DNA of 64,000 nucleotides, from the NCBI GenBank assembly GCA_008933995.1, contig WARS01000015.1, positions 992,001 through 1,056,000 on the forward strand, in the 5' to 3' direction. The DNA comes from Datnioides undecimradiatus (Eukaryota; Chordata; Actinopteri; Lobotiformes; Datnioididae). Position numbers and translations under genes: made by a program. Under the pieces are notes generated by a model. The model was not told the origin of the DNA. It did no database searches and worked only from the letters and a program-made list of their open reading frames with translations. Shown one piece after another: positions 1 through 13,100 of the stretch (within the stretch, counting starts at the first letter, position 1; the number at the start of each line of letters is the position of its first letter).

Positions 1-1314
1 ACCCCCACCCTGGTGAAGACGCTCCAGTGGAAGCCTTATCAGCTGCATGATGTATGAGTCCTTAGGGCCTTAATAGATTCCATTTATCTCTATACACTCC
101 CACTTTAATTTGGCTGGGCACGGGAGGATGTATTCAGATGCCCACCGTCATTTTGATGTACAGCCACAGTTGGCTGGCTATAGATGACCAGTGTTTCTTG
201 TCTGTGAATGTGTTTAAGATGGGTGATTGCTCCAGCCTTATCCCCGGCCTGAGTGTCAGATTATAGCTCCAATTGAAACCCTCTGTGCCCGCCCACACTG
301 TAGCTCTTCATTCAAGCCCCAGCCCCATTTTTTTTATTACACTTGGGCTTTTATCAGCCCTGATATTCAAATCCCTGCCTTAGCATTACCTAGTTCTCCC
401 ACTGGTCTCATTCTCAGGCAAAGAGCCATAAACACCATCACTGTTTTAAGCCCATCGGAAGGCCAGTAGTGCCGCACGCTGCCAAGATCCCCCCTCTTGA
501 TGTAACTCAAGATGAAGCTTTAATGTTGTTAAATATTTGGTCTGTATGGCCTTGGTGCCATGTGTGGATGACCAGGCAATCGCCAAGCTCAGTGCCATTC
601 TGCAGCTCTCGGCTCATCCCCAGGAGACACCAGTCTCTTTCCTAGTTTCACTCAATCTATACAGTAAGTGATTGTTAACCTATTGTTGCAAGTCCTGTTC
701 CCCTTTCTTCCTGTTTTATCTTAAAGCAAAGCAGAGTGAAACAGCTCGTTCCCAAGGCCTGGTTTCAGTAGTCCTTGGGGTGGGACCAGCGGTGTGGGAA
801 GTCTATTGTAGTGCGGTAACAAGTTCTTTGTGTGACATTTTCCTTGGCGTTGACATTCAGAGGGGAATAGGAAGACGGGCCTGTGGACGCCACATTCTCT
901 GTGACATGTGAAGGGAAAGGGTATTAAGAATGGGGGCCGAGGTATTTGAACGTGCACGGGGGAAGGACATTTGCACAGAACGTGACAAGGACATGCTGTG
1001 GTGGAGCAGCTCTTTCATATTTCACTTTAGAACATTATGCTCTGCACCAGGTTGAATATGTATCGACCAGATACAAAACTGTCCGCTGGGCCAGTGCTAT
1101 CGTGGTCCGAGGAGTATGTTAGACAGGGAATCAAATTTTTATTAGTGTCTACTGGCACAATGGGTATGTTATATTAAAATCATTTCATTCACATCTGTCT
1201 TTTTTCTGAAGTGGGTATCATATCTCTTGCAGCTCTTTGGTGTCTCTTCGGCGACTGTGTCATTAACACGCTCCAAGGATGACTAACACAATGTTGATTT
1301 GCTTTTCATGGCAG
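1..1314 (+). other. Intron (3' part) upstream of first visible exon
   Basis: This is the end of an intron of the gene whose three last exons lie in the window. The upstream exon is outside the window. The stretch holds no open frame with coding-like base use and no recognisable repeat. It ends in a modest pyrimidine tract and a CAG acceptor at 1,312-1,314. Confidence 0.55.
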
Positions 1315-1431
1315 ATGAATCAGAGGGAAATGCAGGTGAAGAGCAGAGTGTGCGCTGTGGCTCTGACCGACTCGGCGCACAACATCTGGCTACAGGAGAC
1401 CAGCAAAGGCACACAGGACTGGATGCAGCAG
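1315..1431 (+). CDS. Internal coding exon of an unidentified gene (PH-domain-like end)
   Basis: Seen: a 117-base exon (39 codons, phase 0 at both ends) between an acceptor ending TTCATGGCAG and a donor GTGAAA. The third codon base is mostly G or C through the whole frame, unlike the flanking AT-rich DNA, which argues strongly for coding. The product runs [20 protein letters not shown] and ends with [18 protein letters not shown]. Inference: the second half fits the last beta strand and C-terminal helix of a pleckstrin-homology domain, where a pattern such as W-L-Q-x-x-S followed by an amphipathic helix with a central Trp is usual. The in-frame ATG at the exon start is probably internal, because an acceptor precedes it directly and no promoter is seen. 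I cannot name the gene. A protein search with the joined 123 residues of the three exons would settle it. Confidence 0.7.
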
Positions 1432-1658
1432 GTGAAATGACGGCACACGCCCGAATACACAAACGCACACTGACGGCAAATAAAGACAAACTGTTTCTGA
1501 GCTCCCGTCTCATCATGAAAGTTCTCCCAGTGGTGAGCTGAGGTCTCTCAGATCTCCCTCCTCTCTAATTTCTCCTTGCACAACCTCGCTGACCTACACA
1601 GGTATCCCTGACCAACAGCTAGCCTTAGAAGTCATGGAGAACCAGTGTTAGCGTGTTT

Positions 1659-1659
<1 letters not shown>

Positions 1660-1685
<26 letters not shown>
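1660..1685 (+). repeat. (CT)n microsatellite
   Basis: About 13 CT units running into a T9 tract. Confidence 0.9.
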
Positions 1686-1697
<12 letters not shown>

Positions 1698-4600
1698 AAG
1701 CCTCCACTTTTTCTTTGCGGGTGCATGTCACTGAATAAGTATATAGAGTTAACCCTCGACGGTGGCTGTGTATGCAGCTGGGCACGCACATGTGCATGCG
1801 TTCGTGTGTTTGTATGTGCTTCTGGCTAAGCGTGTAAGATAGAGTGCACGCACACGTGTGCATTTGTGTTAGCTTCATTTTAGCACTTGCCCTTTCTGGT
1901 GTGACCTCTGCGCCATACGCAGCACCTGGGCTCACTCAGTATGCACATACAGATGAGGACCATCCAAGACCAGAGCTGTTTGAGAGCCAGAGATGCAAAT
2001 GTCATGCACACACACACACTCCATACACCATACCTTTATTTGTATTACATCCTCTTTTATATCCCTTGCCTTTTGTTTTTGCTATTTCTGTCATCTCCCA
2101 TTTCACGTGTGTGTTTAGTTTGTGTGTTCAAGTGTGTGTTAGCTGTCTATGATTGTGTATGTATGTTAGTTTGAGTAGTGGGGATTCAAGGTTGTACTGG
2201 CCCCCTTCTCCTTGTCTGGCATTTCCTATTTTTTGATTCATCTAAGGGATGTTCGGGACACAGTATAATTGGAACGTTAAGTGATTTTCTATTTGTGATG
2301 ATTACCCAGAACAATAAATCTGAAATAACCTTCTTTGTCCGGCCGGAGGAAGGGGACAGGCAAGGATTCACTGTCTCTCGTACTCATTAACCCACGGTGC
2401 TTTTTTGGTCAAATTAAGAGAAGAGTCTGCCTAATTAAAGGGATTTTTCATGAGGGAAACAGTGGCACACCTATGCTGTTGTGTCCTTCTCAATGATAAA
2501 ACAAAAGAAGATTATTTGGAGGAAATGTACACATCATCTGCCCGTCTGTTTTAAAATAATAATTCTCACAGGTTTGGGCTATATATTCTTTAATACCCAC
2601 TTTGCACCAACGTTAGGGTTTTTGTAAACACATGTAAACTCGCTAAAAGTAGGCCTTTCTGTTCTGGTGTGTCACATTCGATTTCACAAATGAATCGGAA
2701 CAGATGTTTGCAGTAGGAAGCGGTTTATTAATATTTATTCATTTACTTTGGTTATTACCTGAAAGCAATCCCCCTTTCATCATTTTCAATGTATTGTATA
2801 TCCAGAGTTTCACACAGTGCCAGTGCCGCACCTCCCGGATCAGGAAAAGCTCTCTCACCTCGATGTCTTCCCTCTGATGTATGTTACAAAATACAAAATT
2901 GCGATGATAACACCACAACAGCATCTCGAAGTCAAGCATACATCATAGCATTGCGCCGGAAAAGCTGCAGGCGGCAAGGTTTTGTGTCCACCTGGGTGCT
3001 GTGTGCTGATCGGAGCTGGAATCAATACAGAGTGACCGCTGCAGAGTCATTTGACCTGGATTTGTCATCTCTCACATTGAAGACACAATCCAGGTGTTAA
3101 TCCGTGTGACTGGGCTCCAGACAGCTCATTACTTGTTGCTAATTCCAAAGCAACGTGTATCCTTTATGAAATTGTCTCAGGGACCATTGGATTCCTTCTG
3201 TAAAACATTACACGAGTTTTTAACAACAACAAACACGTGTTATATCTTCTGAAATGTGAATTCACATTAATGAAATTAACAGGAAAGCAAGTGTTGATGT
3301 CTTCTGCTCTTGCCATCCCACTGATTGAAGAACGGGTACTCACGAGTGTTTTGACCATTTACCGTCTCTAGTCAGTTAGCGTCAGATGAAGACAGCCATA
3401 GATATTGAGGGGGAAGCAACAATAACTTAAATTGTTGTTGCTCAGATTCAGTATTTCATCACATCACTTGCTTCTGGGCATGGATAGCAGTGCTAGTTAA
3501 CAAGCCCCCGGGTCAGCAGGAGGATTGAGGTGAATCCAAAATCTAATCTGTCCCGATCATTTACATTAGAAACCAACGCCGTGTATGTGCAGCGGTTGCA
3601 CCAAAAGGTCAGATTCCCTTTGTGTTCCTCCCAGTATGCTAATGCCGTGGCTCTCGGATAGAGGTTTCTCTCATTGGCTCCGTTTCCTGATGTTTGGCTT
3701 TGAATGATCACACCATGCACGGTGCAGAGCAGAGCTTGCACTCACAGACACCGACAATAGATGCAAAAATGCTGTTTTTACAGGACATCTATACCGATAA
3801 CTCATACACAGCTGGATATCGAACATAAACATTGTACGCTTAAGTACAAACATACGCCACATGCACATGGAGGGCAGCCCAGAAGGTGCGGCACATCACA
3901 GAGGAGAGCTAGCAGTAAACCTGAATAATGCCCTGGGTGGCGTATAAATATGGGTGCCTGTATGAGTGGGTGCATGTGAGGTCGGCGCTCCCCAGCAGTG
4001 CACTGCTCTGTTCTCCTCGGACAGAGATAATTCCCTCCCGCCGGGGTTCAAGAGGTCACTGGATGGTGGGATGGAGCGATGAGAAGAGGAGAGTAAAAGA
4101 GAGGAGATGGGATTTAGAGATCAGCACCCGCTGGGCCAGGTTATATAGACCAAATGGGTCAGACGAGGGGCAACTGACGTCACCGCCAGGAGAGAAAATA
4201 CAGAGTGAAGGTGAGAGAAGAGCAAGAAAAAGAGGGGAATAAGCAGAGGCAGAGACAGAAAGGCCCATCCATTGACTGAGACAGAAAAAGAAATAGGCAA
4301 AGAAATAAAGTATGAGAAACGTTCAATTATTTAAATCCCGTTGACTGCCGCCGAGGAGGCACAGGGCAGAGCTGTGGAAAAGAAAAACAAAAAGACAGGT
4401 AGGATATGAATGGAGCGAATACAGATGGAGGAGAGGAGATGAAGAGATGTACGCGGAGATAGATGAGTAGCATAGTGAGGGGAAGTGAGTGAGAGAGAGA
4501 AATGCGAATGATGGTGTACAGCTGGCAGCCTGTCACAGTCTCCAAGGTGTCTCCTGTCACTGTGCTGGCCTGCTGTCACACTCTAGTGGCCTGCCCAGAG

Positions 4601-5370
4601 CACACACACGCACAGACATGCACACACACACACACACATAGAGAGTACACTATGGTCATGAATAAACCATCCTAATCCATAGAGATTATACAGCAACTGG
4701 AGGAGGTAGGAGGGAGACAGGCAGAGAGAGAGTGAGCAAGAATTGATACTCAGGACTACTTTCTGAGAAGTTAGGTTGGAGGCTGTCATGTGTGTTATGG
4801 TTTAGGAGACTTTTGTACACTTAGCACAGAGTTTCTACCGCGGGACTCAATCCTGCGCGCTTTCAGGAAGAAGTGGTTGGATACCGTTTCACAACTGAAT
4901 GGAGCCGAACGTATATGATTGCATTTATACATAGCACACCGATTTCTTTCAATATTTCAATTAAGATCTATAAAAAAAATAAACATAAATTAATTTAACA
5001 GATTTGAATAATTAATGAGCTTCTTTATCAAGTCGTTTCTACTCAGTTGTTGAATTGTGTTGTGTTGATAAAAGTCTGTGAATGAATTACAGTGAGCTTG
5101 TAGGTTATGGAGGACACATCTCCCCTTTAAAGGCACTATGTGTGTATTTCTGTGACACTTACGGGCTAGTGGATATGGGCACCTATGGGAGACCTGTTTG
5201 GTCCTCACGAAGACTCCATTAGATCACCCCGCCATCAACTAAGTGCAGTGTTTTGTGTCCATTACCCTGTGAGTGTGTGTGTGCTCGTGCTGTTTGTTGT
5301 TTACGTGAAAGAGACAGGCTGTCTTCCACTCTGACTTGCAGAAGGCAGCAGGTGGTGGGTCTTTCGCACG

Positions 5371-5392
5371 CACACACACACACACACACACA
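5371..5392 (+). repeat. (CA)n microsatellite
   Basis: Eleven CA units, with looser CA-rich DNA after it. Confidence 0.85.
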
Positions 5393-5965
5393 GAAACACA
5401 CACATATACATGTTACAAAAAAGGCTTAAAAGCATCTCTCAGAGGTAGAAGGGGAGAACTTACACCTGCTTGTCATTTACACCATCAGAGTACACTATTA
5501 GCTCAATAGATAGCTTTAGCATTAGCCTCAAACTCACCACTTAAAAGGATCTTTTAGAACTTTGTTTCTGCATAATGTTGGCCATGAAATTTAAGTGAAA
5601 CAAGATGTGCGGCGCAACAATGTAATGTGTCTTGCCATGTGTGAGCTTGGTTACATGTGTGTCTGCATATCCAGCAGAAAACCAAACACTCGCAGAGACA
5701 CACACACGCACAGAGCAGCAGAGGTGGGGGGGGGGGGAGTCAAATCTGTTTACATGTTTGTTTCTCTGTCTGCCTTTAGTTCAATGGCACCATTGATCGG
5801 CGGACGAGCTGCTTGAAGTGATGATGCTATGCGTCAGAGGCAGCCGATGTGATGTGCCATCCTTTTGTCACGTCGCCCTTCTCTAATCCCAGCCAGCAGG
5901 CCTTGCCTTTATGTGACTGCTGTTATGCCTGCGGTCTCCCACAGCACTGGGACTGTGTGCTGCGT

Positions 5966-6001
5966 GTGGTGTGTGTGTGTGCGTGTGTGTGTGCGTGCGT
6001 G
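5966..6001 (+). repeat. (GT)n microsatellite, interrupted
   Basis: GT units broken by GCGT steps. Confidence 0.8.
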
Positions 6002-8464
6002 CATTTATGCAAGAGTTTGTGTGCACATGTGTGCTGTTGCCTTGACAAATCTATTCAAACCCCGGCCTCCCTGCCTCCATTGGTGGTGATGGTGGAGTTG
6101 AAGGGGGAGGGAGCAGGGCGCTTTGAAAGACTCCCCTCCTTCCCCTCTATCCAGCCGCCTTCAGCCCACTGCTCCACAGCCCAGCTGACATCTTCCTTGA
6201 GACAGACTGAATGAATTAAAGGAGATACAATGAGACACTTGATGTAGCAGTCAAGGAGCCCCACTGCTTCTGTGCCGCTCTACACCGCTCTGCCCTCAAG
6301 CCCAGGCTCAGAGGAGAGCACATCTAGGGCAAAAGCAAAGGATCTAAAAATACACAATATGCCACTGTTTACCAAGATGACATGTCATCTCACCCCCAAC
6401 ACTAAACCCCCGCCCCCCATCACACACTCCTCAATTCCCCCACATCTCTCTGCCGATCTTTCTTCAACCTTTTTGGCTCCTCTTACACTTCGCCCTTCCT
6501 GACTGCTAACACTTTTGATTGACGGGGCTGAAGAAATTAAGTTGAAAGAGGCAGAGAGTAAAAGGACACTGGGCAAATTCACTCAGTGCTTTGGTTCACT
6601 TTCATTTCTTTTGACTGGATAGGAATGGATCACACACACGAGCCGAACTTTATTTTAATAACAGACCTTTCCCTACACAATTCCCAATTGGATTCCCCTT
6701 TATTTACTTGTTGATATTACTACTACTTACTTGTTGATATTTGCTGAGGATTTGCGTACATGGGCCAGATGTTTCGTCGTGATCATCTCTCCCAATGAGT
6801 TTTTATATCTCCCCATAAGCTCATGGTAAACAAATCACTTGTGGGACAAAAGATGTAGTACATGTCAAGCAGATGGTAACAGAAGACATTTGCTTTAACA
6901 AAGCTGGGGAAACTTATGTCGGCAGAAGCAACAGCCAAGAAGGGGCTCAATAGGCATTAGGTGTATTCTTTGTCTCTGTGTCCCTGTCTTAGACTCTGTG
7001 TATGTGTGTGTGTGTGCATGTGTTACTTTTGAGGATGATAGTGGGGTAGAAGTTTGACGTGACCCTGGATGTTTTGCATGCGTGCAGTGTTTTTTTTTGA
7101 AGGGGTTGAAAAGGGAGTTTCATAGATTTGTCCGTCCAGTTCCTCCTCTTTCAGTGGTCTTGGGAGTCAGGGTCACTGAGGGCAAAAATGCAAAAGCACA
7201 TGTGCGTTTGTGTGTGTGTGTTTGATTCTGAAGGGTTCACAGCGCCACACATCTTCGTGGGAGACCCCCCGCAATGCAATCACTGACCCACACACACACA
7301 CGAGCACACACGCACACACAGGCATGCACAACACTGTAATGACTGTCAGGGGGCCAGGGTGAAAGTAAACAAGGGCAGATAAGCAGTGATTCAGAAGGAC
7401 GCCAGCTGCACATTCTAATCTCTTTACATTTTCTCTTTCTTCTATTGAACTTTTATCTTATCTTGGGAACGTCTTCCCCAAGCATTCCTTCTCAGCCTCC
7501 CTCCGTCGTTCTCTCCCTATTCCCTTGTTTTCGCACTAACCTTACAGGCCGCGGCATACCAATCCACTTTGCACGGTCAAAAGGGAAAACACACTTTGAT
7601 ACGTTGTCAACCTTAAAGCATGAGAAGAGCATGTTGTTTTGCAGACTGGCTATCATACAGTTAGGTAATTCTCCATTAGGTTAACCGTACTATGTCTGAC
7701 GTAACGTAGTTAAAAGAAAGATGGAACGCCACGCAGACAGGGAGATGAAGACAGCAAAAACAAAACGGATAAAGAGGTCTTCTCCTCTTTCTGACAGTAG
7801 AGTTGTCAACCACAGGGGGTTTGAGAGGACTAGGGGTGTTTGCAGGGGGTTATGGGTCAGCAAGCTGGGCAGACACCCTCCCCCAGGGCACCCACTGATC
7901 TACCATGGTAGAAGGCCTCAGCTCTCCACCACAAACAAACGCCAAGCTGTCTGAGCAACATGTCACAGAGCTTTTAATTGCTTGTTCCTGTCTCTCTTGC
8001 CCCCACAACCCCCCCCTTCCCCACACGCACACACACACACCTCGCTCAGCCATACACACCCCCCTCTTGCCTACTGTCTCACCCCCTTGTCCTCCGCACC
8101 TGTCCCCTCCTCTCTTTGTCTCCCATTTTCACTCCATTCTCCATTTTTACTCTCCACATTTATACCTCTTTAAATTTCTATTAAACGTGCCACGTTCTCT
8201 TTGAATATGAAAACAATACTTTTCAAGCATCAAGATAAAAGACCGTCATATTCCATCCCTTATTATATTTCTGTCTTTGAGCATATATTTCTTTGTGTTT
8301 GTAGGAGTAGCGATGGAGGTTGCTGGTTATTTACCATACACAAACACTCCACATGCCTGAAGTAGTGCGTGGAAGTCATTAACATCTATTGTAGAAGCAA
8401 AATAGAGAGTTTATCCTCATTGTTTTCAGTTGTCAATATCTTTTTTTTTTCCCTCTCTCCGCAG

Positions 8465-8549
8465 CATTGTTATAACTGGGTATCAAGTCCAGAGCCCCTG
8501 GACACACCGCTGGATCCTATGCTACCAGACTGCCCCCGGGTCTCTGCAG
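8465..8549 (+). CDS. Internal coding exon of the same unidentified gene
   Basis: Seen: an 85-base exon with a strong acceptor (long pyrimidine tract, CCGCAG) and a good donor (GCAG then GTATCA). Phase 0 at its start matches the end of the exon at 1,431, and phase 1 at its end matches the start of the exon at 53,530, so one reading frame passes through all three. The product begins HCYNWVSSPEPLDTPLDP and continues MLPDCPRVSA, a proline- and acid-rich linker of 28 residues plus a split glycine codon. The second frame is also open (IVITGYQVQSPW and on) but does not fit the phases of its neighbours; the third is closed at once. Inference: this is a linker following a PH-like domain. Function unknown. 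Confidence 0.65.
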
Positions 8550-9308
8550 GTATCAGACAAACAGTGTGAAAACACATTTTAACAGCAATAACATTATAAC
8601 TCGGTGTCGTGTCGCAGAATAGGTGCTTTCATTTTACAAATACAAGTTGTTAAATGAATTGGACTCTCAAAACAGTTGAACAATAGAGTCGTGACACAGG
8701 TTGTAAAAACAAAAGTGGCCATGTCTGGGTTGCATTTTGAGTTGTATAGTTAGTAGCTTCAGTTGGAAGTACTGAGAAAGTGGCACTACCAAAGTGATCG
8801 TAATCAGTGTTTTAGTAATAATTAAAATTATGGGATAATTGTTCTGACTGGTGTTTTCACAGTAATGGATATTCTTAAAAATTAAATATTCAACTAGTCA
8901 ACCATTACTGCAGGTCCTTTAAATGTAGCATAAATATGATGGAAGAGAGAGTTACCAGTTATTGACAAATGGAAGAAAGAGGCTGAGGTTCAAAAGAAAT
9001 AACTGGCAGACGTCTTCAGTGAATGATTGGACCTCGTCATAGGCTGTGTAGGTAAGCACATGGACAGTTTCATTGCAAAAACCAACATTTACACCAACCC
9101 CAGCCAGAAAGACCTTCAACTCAGACAGGAGCATTGCTCACACACAAGCTCTCCAACGTTTCTTCTTGTTTTGATGGGGCCATCGCATCCATGGCTGTTA
9201 GTCCATATGTGGGTAGGGAGGCTACTATGCTTACCCTAGACACAGCTGCGAGACCTCCTCCTCCTTTCATGAACATTTTTTCCCTTGGACTATCTTTAGT
9301 TTGCACAG

Positions 9309-9912
9309 AGATCAAACAGGGCCATGGATGATGCCATTGCCTTAGCGACCCACACTGCAGTCAGCCATCTGGTCAAAAGAAATGCTTATGTTAGAACGAT
9401 CTTGAATGATTGCAGTTCAGTATTCAACTTCACTCCCTCAAAACTCATCTAAAAGCTTGTTGATCGTGAACTGGATGCGGCAGACGTCCAACAGGCAGGC
9501 CTCCTCACTGATCCTAAACATGGGTGCACCACAAGGCTGTGCAATCAGCCCACTCCTGTTCTTACTTTTCATCTGCAGTTGTGCTGCCGAGCACAGCTCC
9601 AGTGTCATCATTAAATATGCTGGTGACATGACCATGGGAATGGTTTTGCCCACAGCTGCAAATCAAAGTGGTGGATGTGGAACAGCACATCACTGGCGAC
9701 ACACTCTGAGGCATTCAGGGTATCTTCCACCCGCCTTGCCTGCAGAAGACACACAGCTTGATGAAGGACCATAGCCACCTAGCGTGTACACCGCGTTGCT
9801 GCACGTCCCATCAGTACCATGACAGGCCTCTCAATGCAAAAGCCCTAATATCCCACATTGCACATCTCTTGCATGTACCATTGACCCTTTACCTACATGT
9901 TAGACGTGAAAA
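9309..9912 (+). mobile_element. Decayed non-LTR retrotransposon (LINE), reverse-transcriptase part, L2/CR1-like
   Basis: Seen: two reading frames give consecutive parts of a LINE reverse transcriptase. The first (from 9,309) reads NRAMDDAIALATHTAV and then NDCSSVFNFTPSKLI, matching the fingers/palm segment with the D-x-S-S-A-F-N motif. The second (about 9,505-9,660) reads LNMGAPQGCAISPLLF and then VIIKYAGDMTM, matching the GAPQG-C-SPLLF motif and the catalytic box. The catalytic Y/F-A-D-D box is YAGD here, so the first of the paired aspartates is lost, and at least one frameshift separates the two parts. Known: teleost L2/CR1-like elements carry exactly these motifs in this order. Inference: an old, dead, 5'-truncated copy on the + strand inside the intron. 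The clade is not resolved, and the 3' end at about 9.9 kb is approximate. Confidence 0.85.
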
Positions 9913-10043
9913 ATGAGTGCATTCTTCAGCGTTGTGCCTTTTTGTATGTGTTCATCAGCTGCTTACAGTACTGCAAAGTGCAAATGTGAAGATTATCAGG
10001 GTTCATTTAGTGCACTGTGGTGTGTATGTTGACAGTATTCGTG

Positions 10044-10046
<3 letters not shown>

Positions 10047-10089
<43 letters not shown>

Positions 10090-10100
10090 TGCGTGCGTGC
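10047..10100 (+). repeat. (GT)n microsatellite
   Basis: About 19 perfect GT units followed by GCGTGCGTGC. Confidence 0.9.
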
Positions 10101-11745
10101 TAAAGCTTGAGGGTGTTGGGTAGATTGCAGGTCTTAGTAGGGCTGATTGAGAAGGATCATTGTCAAAGAAACTGAGAAACTGAAGCAGTGGCAGATTATC
10201 TTGAAATACAAATACACGCAGAAACAGAGGTTGGGTCACACACACACGTTACAGAAATGTGCCGTTTGATTTTGTTTCTATTTCCGTCTTCTTTGTCGCA
10301 CCCTCCTTCTTTTTCATCATCTACTCTGTCTCCTATATTCATTAATCCTCTCCTGTGGTGTTTGGCTTCCTGTCCCTGTGCCCTCTCTGTGGTTGACTGG
10401 CCTTGATGATGTCACGGCCATCATGAGAATGTGTCCTTAATGTAGGATTAGGGATGAAAGCTGTAATCCTCGACATGACCGTTGATAAGAGATGATGATT
10501 GCAGTGTTGTTTGAAGAGTGACACACATGCAGGCATGCACGCACAGGAGCACAAACACACACAGAAACGAAAGCAAAGTCGAGCCTTAAACAGGAAATAA
10601 TGTATTCATCATAAGCAAGAATGCACCTGATGTATATGCTTTAGCACTGACTATCGCATGAGGACGCACATACAAACACGCTTGCACATTCTCATCCACA
10701 CATCCTCGTCTCATCACTCATTTCCATCATCACTCTGGAGGTCCGTCTTTGTGTTTCTGTTCTCTTCAAAGCCCCTCCGTGACATCATGGTGAATGTATA
10801 GGTCATCTTACACATGCTCCACATGTCAGTGAATACATCTCTAGCACTGCTATCTCATCTGGGCCACTAAAACACCATGTTCCACATGGAGCTGTGTGGG
10901 TGGGTGGCCTTAACATCTACCGGTGAATCAGCTCCTTGAAATGTCATCTAGCCTTCAATACAAAACCCGTACTGTATTTCATGTCCAAATGTCAGTTTTT
11001 TACCTTGATGTTTTATATCTCTTCTCAGTGACTGCTGTCGGTCAGAAGAGAGCAACCTTTGAGCCAAGATATGGAGGTCTACTTTTTGAAACTGTTGGTA
11101 TGCCTGACATTGTCCTAATGCAGACCTGTTTGACACGGCGTCCATCTGTATGTATGCACTATTGACTTGCGCTCTATTGACTTTTGCTACTTTAACCGGG
11201 CTGAATAGATCTGAGTCCCTGGCCTGTTAACAGAGCTGCCAACTCTTCTTGTCTCTGGTCTTTTGGTGGCAGCTTCTGATGTCAAAGGTTGTCTTAGTCG
11301 TCTTTGTGTCCTTGGCAGCCTGGCAGGTTCACAGGCAGCAGCCATTGTGGCGAGAGTCACAGCGGAGCAGCGGAGGTGACGAGGTTGAGAGAAGGTTGAG
11401 GGAAGGCTGTCAGGGCATCGTGGCTCAGCACTTCAATCAACACACACACAGCTCCCAACAGTCATCTCCTCTGCTGCCATGGCTGCTGTTATCTGGGTTG
11501 CTATGGTAAGAGTATGTGCGTATGCATCTGTGTATAGGTGGGGATAATCAGGGCTGACCACAAACTGTCTCAGCAACACAGAGCAGACCGGTGAATCCTT
11601 GTTGTCACGCTCAGACGCGCACACACAAACACACGTGCACATATGCAGACACACACATCACAGTGTGAACCACTGCTCTTGTGTGGAGCCAGACTGATCC
11701 AGGCCCGGGGCGACTCGGCTGCTGTGGAAAATGGCATGTGATCAG

Positions 11746-11770
11746 ACACACACACACACACACACACACA
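11746..11770 (+). repeat. (AC)n microsatellite
   Basis: About 12 AC units. Confidence 0.9.
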
Positions 11771-12899
11771 GTGCGATGTCTGCTGGCTAACAAAGTATTG
11801 GATGTGTTTAAATATGGGCGCTGGGACTGGTCAGGCAGCATGACGGAGGAAGGGGTTGAAGGACGAGTCCTGCCGTTGCTCTTTTTGCCGTTTGTCTCTT
11901 TCTCTGTTCTTCTCTCGATTCTTACTCTTCGTCTGTCTCTGACTTTCTCTATACATCTCCCTATCCCCTCCTCCGCTCGCGCTCTGCCTCCCTGTGTGGC
12001 GCAGTGATGATATGATGATTGTGTTTTCCATGCTGGTAGACTCTTGGCAGAAGGAGGTAGGGAGAAGTGGAGGCAGAGCTTGTCTGTTATTCCTAATCAT
12101 CTGTGAAGCAACGCCGGTATACCAGCATGGCACTCTGACGGGGCTGGAAGGACCCAGAGAGGGAGGGAGGGAGAATAACGCGTAGCGGGGGTGTCCGCTA
12201 ACATCTCCATTTCTTGTTTTAAATGCGATAAAACCTGGACCCATTCCCTTCGCATTTGACTGGCTAGCTGCCCTCCCTTTCATTTTTTATTTTTGTCTTA
12301 ATCTTTCTTTTTTTCAGTCCATTCTTTTTTTTTTTTTTCTTTTTTCCCATCTCGCAAAAGGAATTTGTTCCACCAAGAAGGTCATTGCTCTGGCGTTTGG
12401 CAGTGGCCTGGCACACTAGCAGAATTTTATCAGTTAGGAGCACGCCGAACACAGGCTCAATATGCAGATAAAGTGGAACCAATCTCCTGCTGGAAAAGCT
12501 CCCTTTGTGTATGTGCGCGTCTGCGTCTGCGCGCGTGTGTGTGTACTGGCTACAAGGCCCGACAAAGAAATAAGTTGGGGAGCGGGGGTGCTGGTTAAGT
12601 GGGGTTGCGGAGGCCTTCCCAAGATGTAATCATTCCAAACCAACACTGCTGTTTAGGTGCCAAAAAAAGGATAAGCATAAGAGGTGATGAGAAATAGATG
12701 GACGAAAACAGTGGGCAAAATCCTGTGTTACAGTTTTTCTTTTTAAGGGCTCCGCTTGTGTCGTTGCTGAGTTTAATCACTTTTTTTTTCCCTGGTGGGG
12801 TGGACGATCGGTTGTTTGATCGGTAAAGATGCTATTTCAAAGGCGGGAAAACCCCCTTTGCTAATAACGCAGACAAACATAAGCACACATCCATGTACA

Positions 12900-13100
12900 C
12901 ACAACTTCCTCTTGGGTGATTACTCATTGTCCAGGCTGATTATTAATTACAAAGGGAGAGCTCTCTGAAGGTAAACACTGATTAATGGCTAACAAAAGTA
13001 AGTTAATGTCTTACCTGTACTTTAATTACCAACCCTGCTCTGTTACAAGCATCCCAACACAAGGCTGTAATTAACCCTAATGGACTGCAGAAAGAGACTC
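12900..13100. promoter_or_regulatory. Enhancer-like non-coding block
   Basis: About 200 bases without simple repeats carry ATTAATTA at 12,942-12,949, further TTAAT and TAATTA-type cores (around 12,980, 13,020 and 13,070), and an E-box-like CCTGTAC. Clusters of homeodomain sites in repeat-free DNA are typical of vertebrate conserved non-coding elements. Conservation itself cannot be seen here. Confidence 0.25.

Larger units (their letters stand above)
1432..8464 (+). other. Intron of about 7.0 kb
   Basis: Intron between the exons at 1,315 and 8,465. It carries a (CT)n run at 1,660, CA/GT microsatellites near 4,620, 5,371, 5,966, 7,002 and 7,285, purine-rich DNA at 4,050-4,560, and a C-rich, T-rich stretch at 8,000-8,180. 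The acceptor at its end is strong: a T run, then CCCTCTCTCCGCAG. I see no coding exon or recognisable transposon in it. The open frames here run through simple repeats. Confidence 0.6.

Noticed and set aside
1299-1541. 80-codon frame overlapping the exon at 1,315
   Set aside because: It is out of phase with the GC3-biased exon frame and reads past the donor into the intron.
7978-8184. Several overlapping Pro/Leu/Ser-rich frames
   Set aside because: C-rich and CT-rich low-complexity intron sequence, open in all three frames.
11831-12283. 150-codon open frame on the minus strand
   Set aside because: It covers pyrimidine-rich simple sequence; the product is a low-complexity Arg/Lys/Gln run with no family resemblance.
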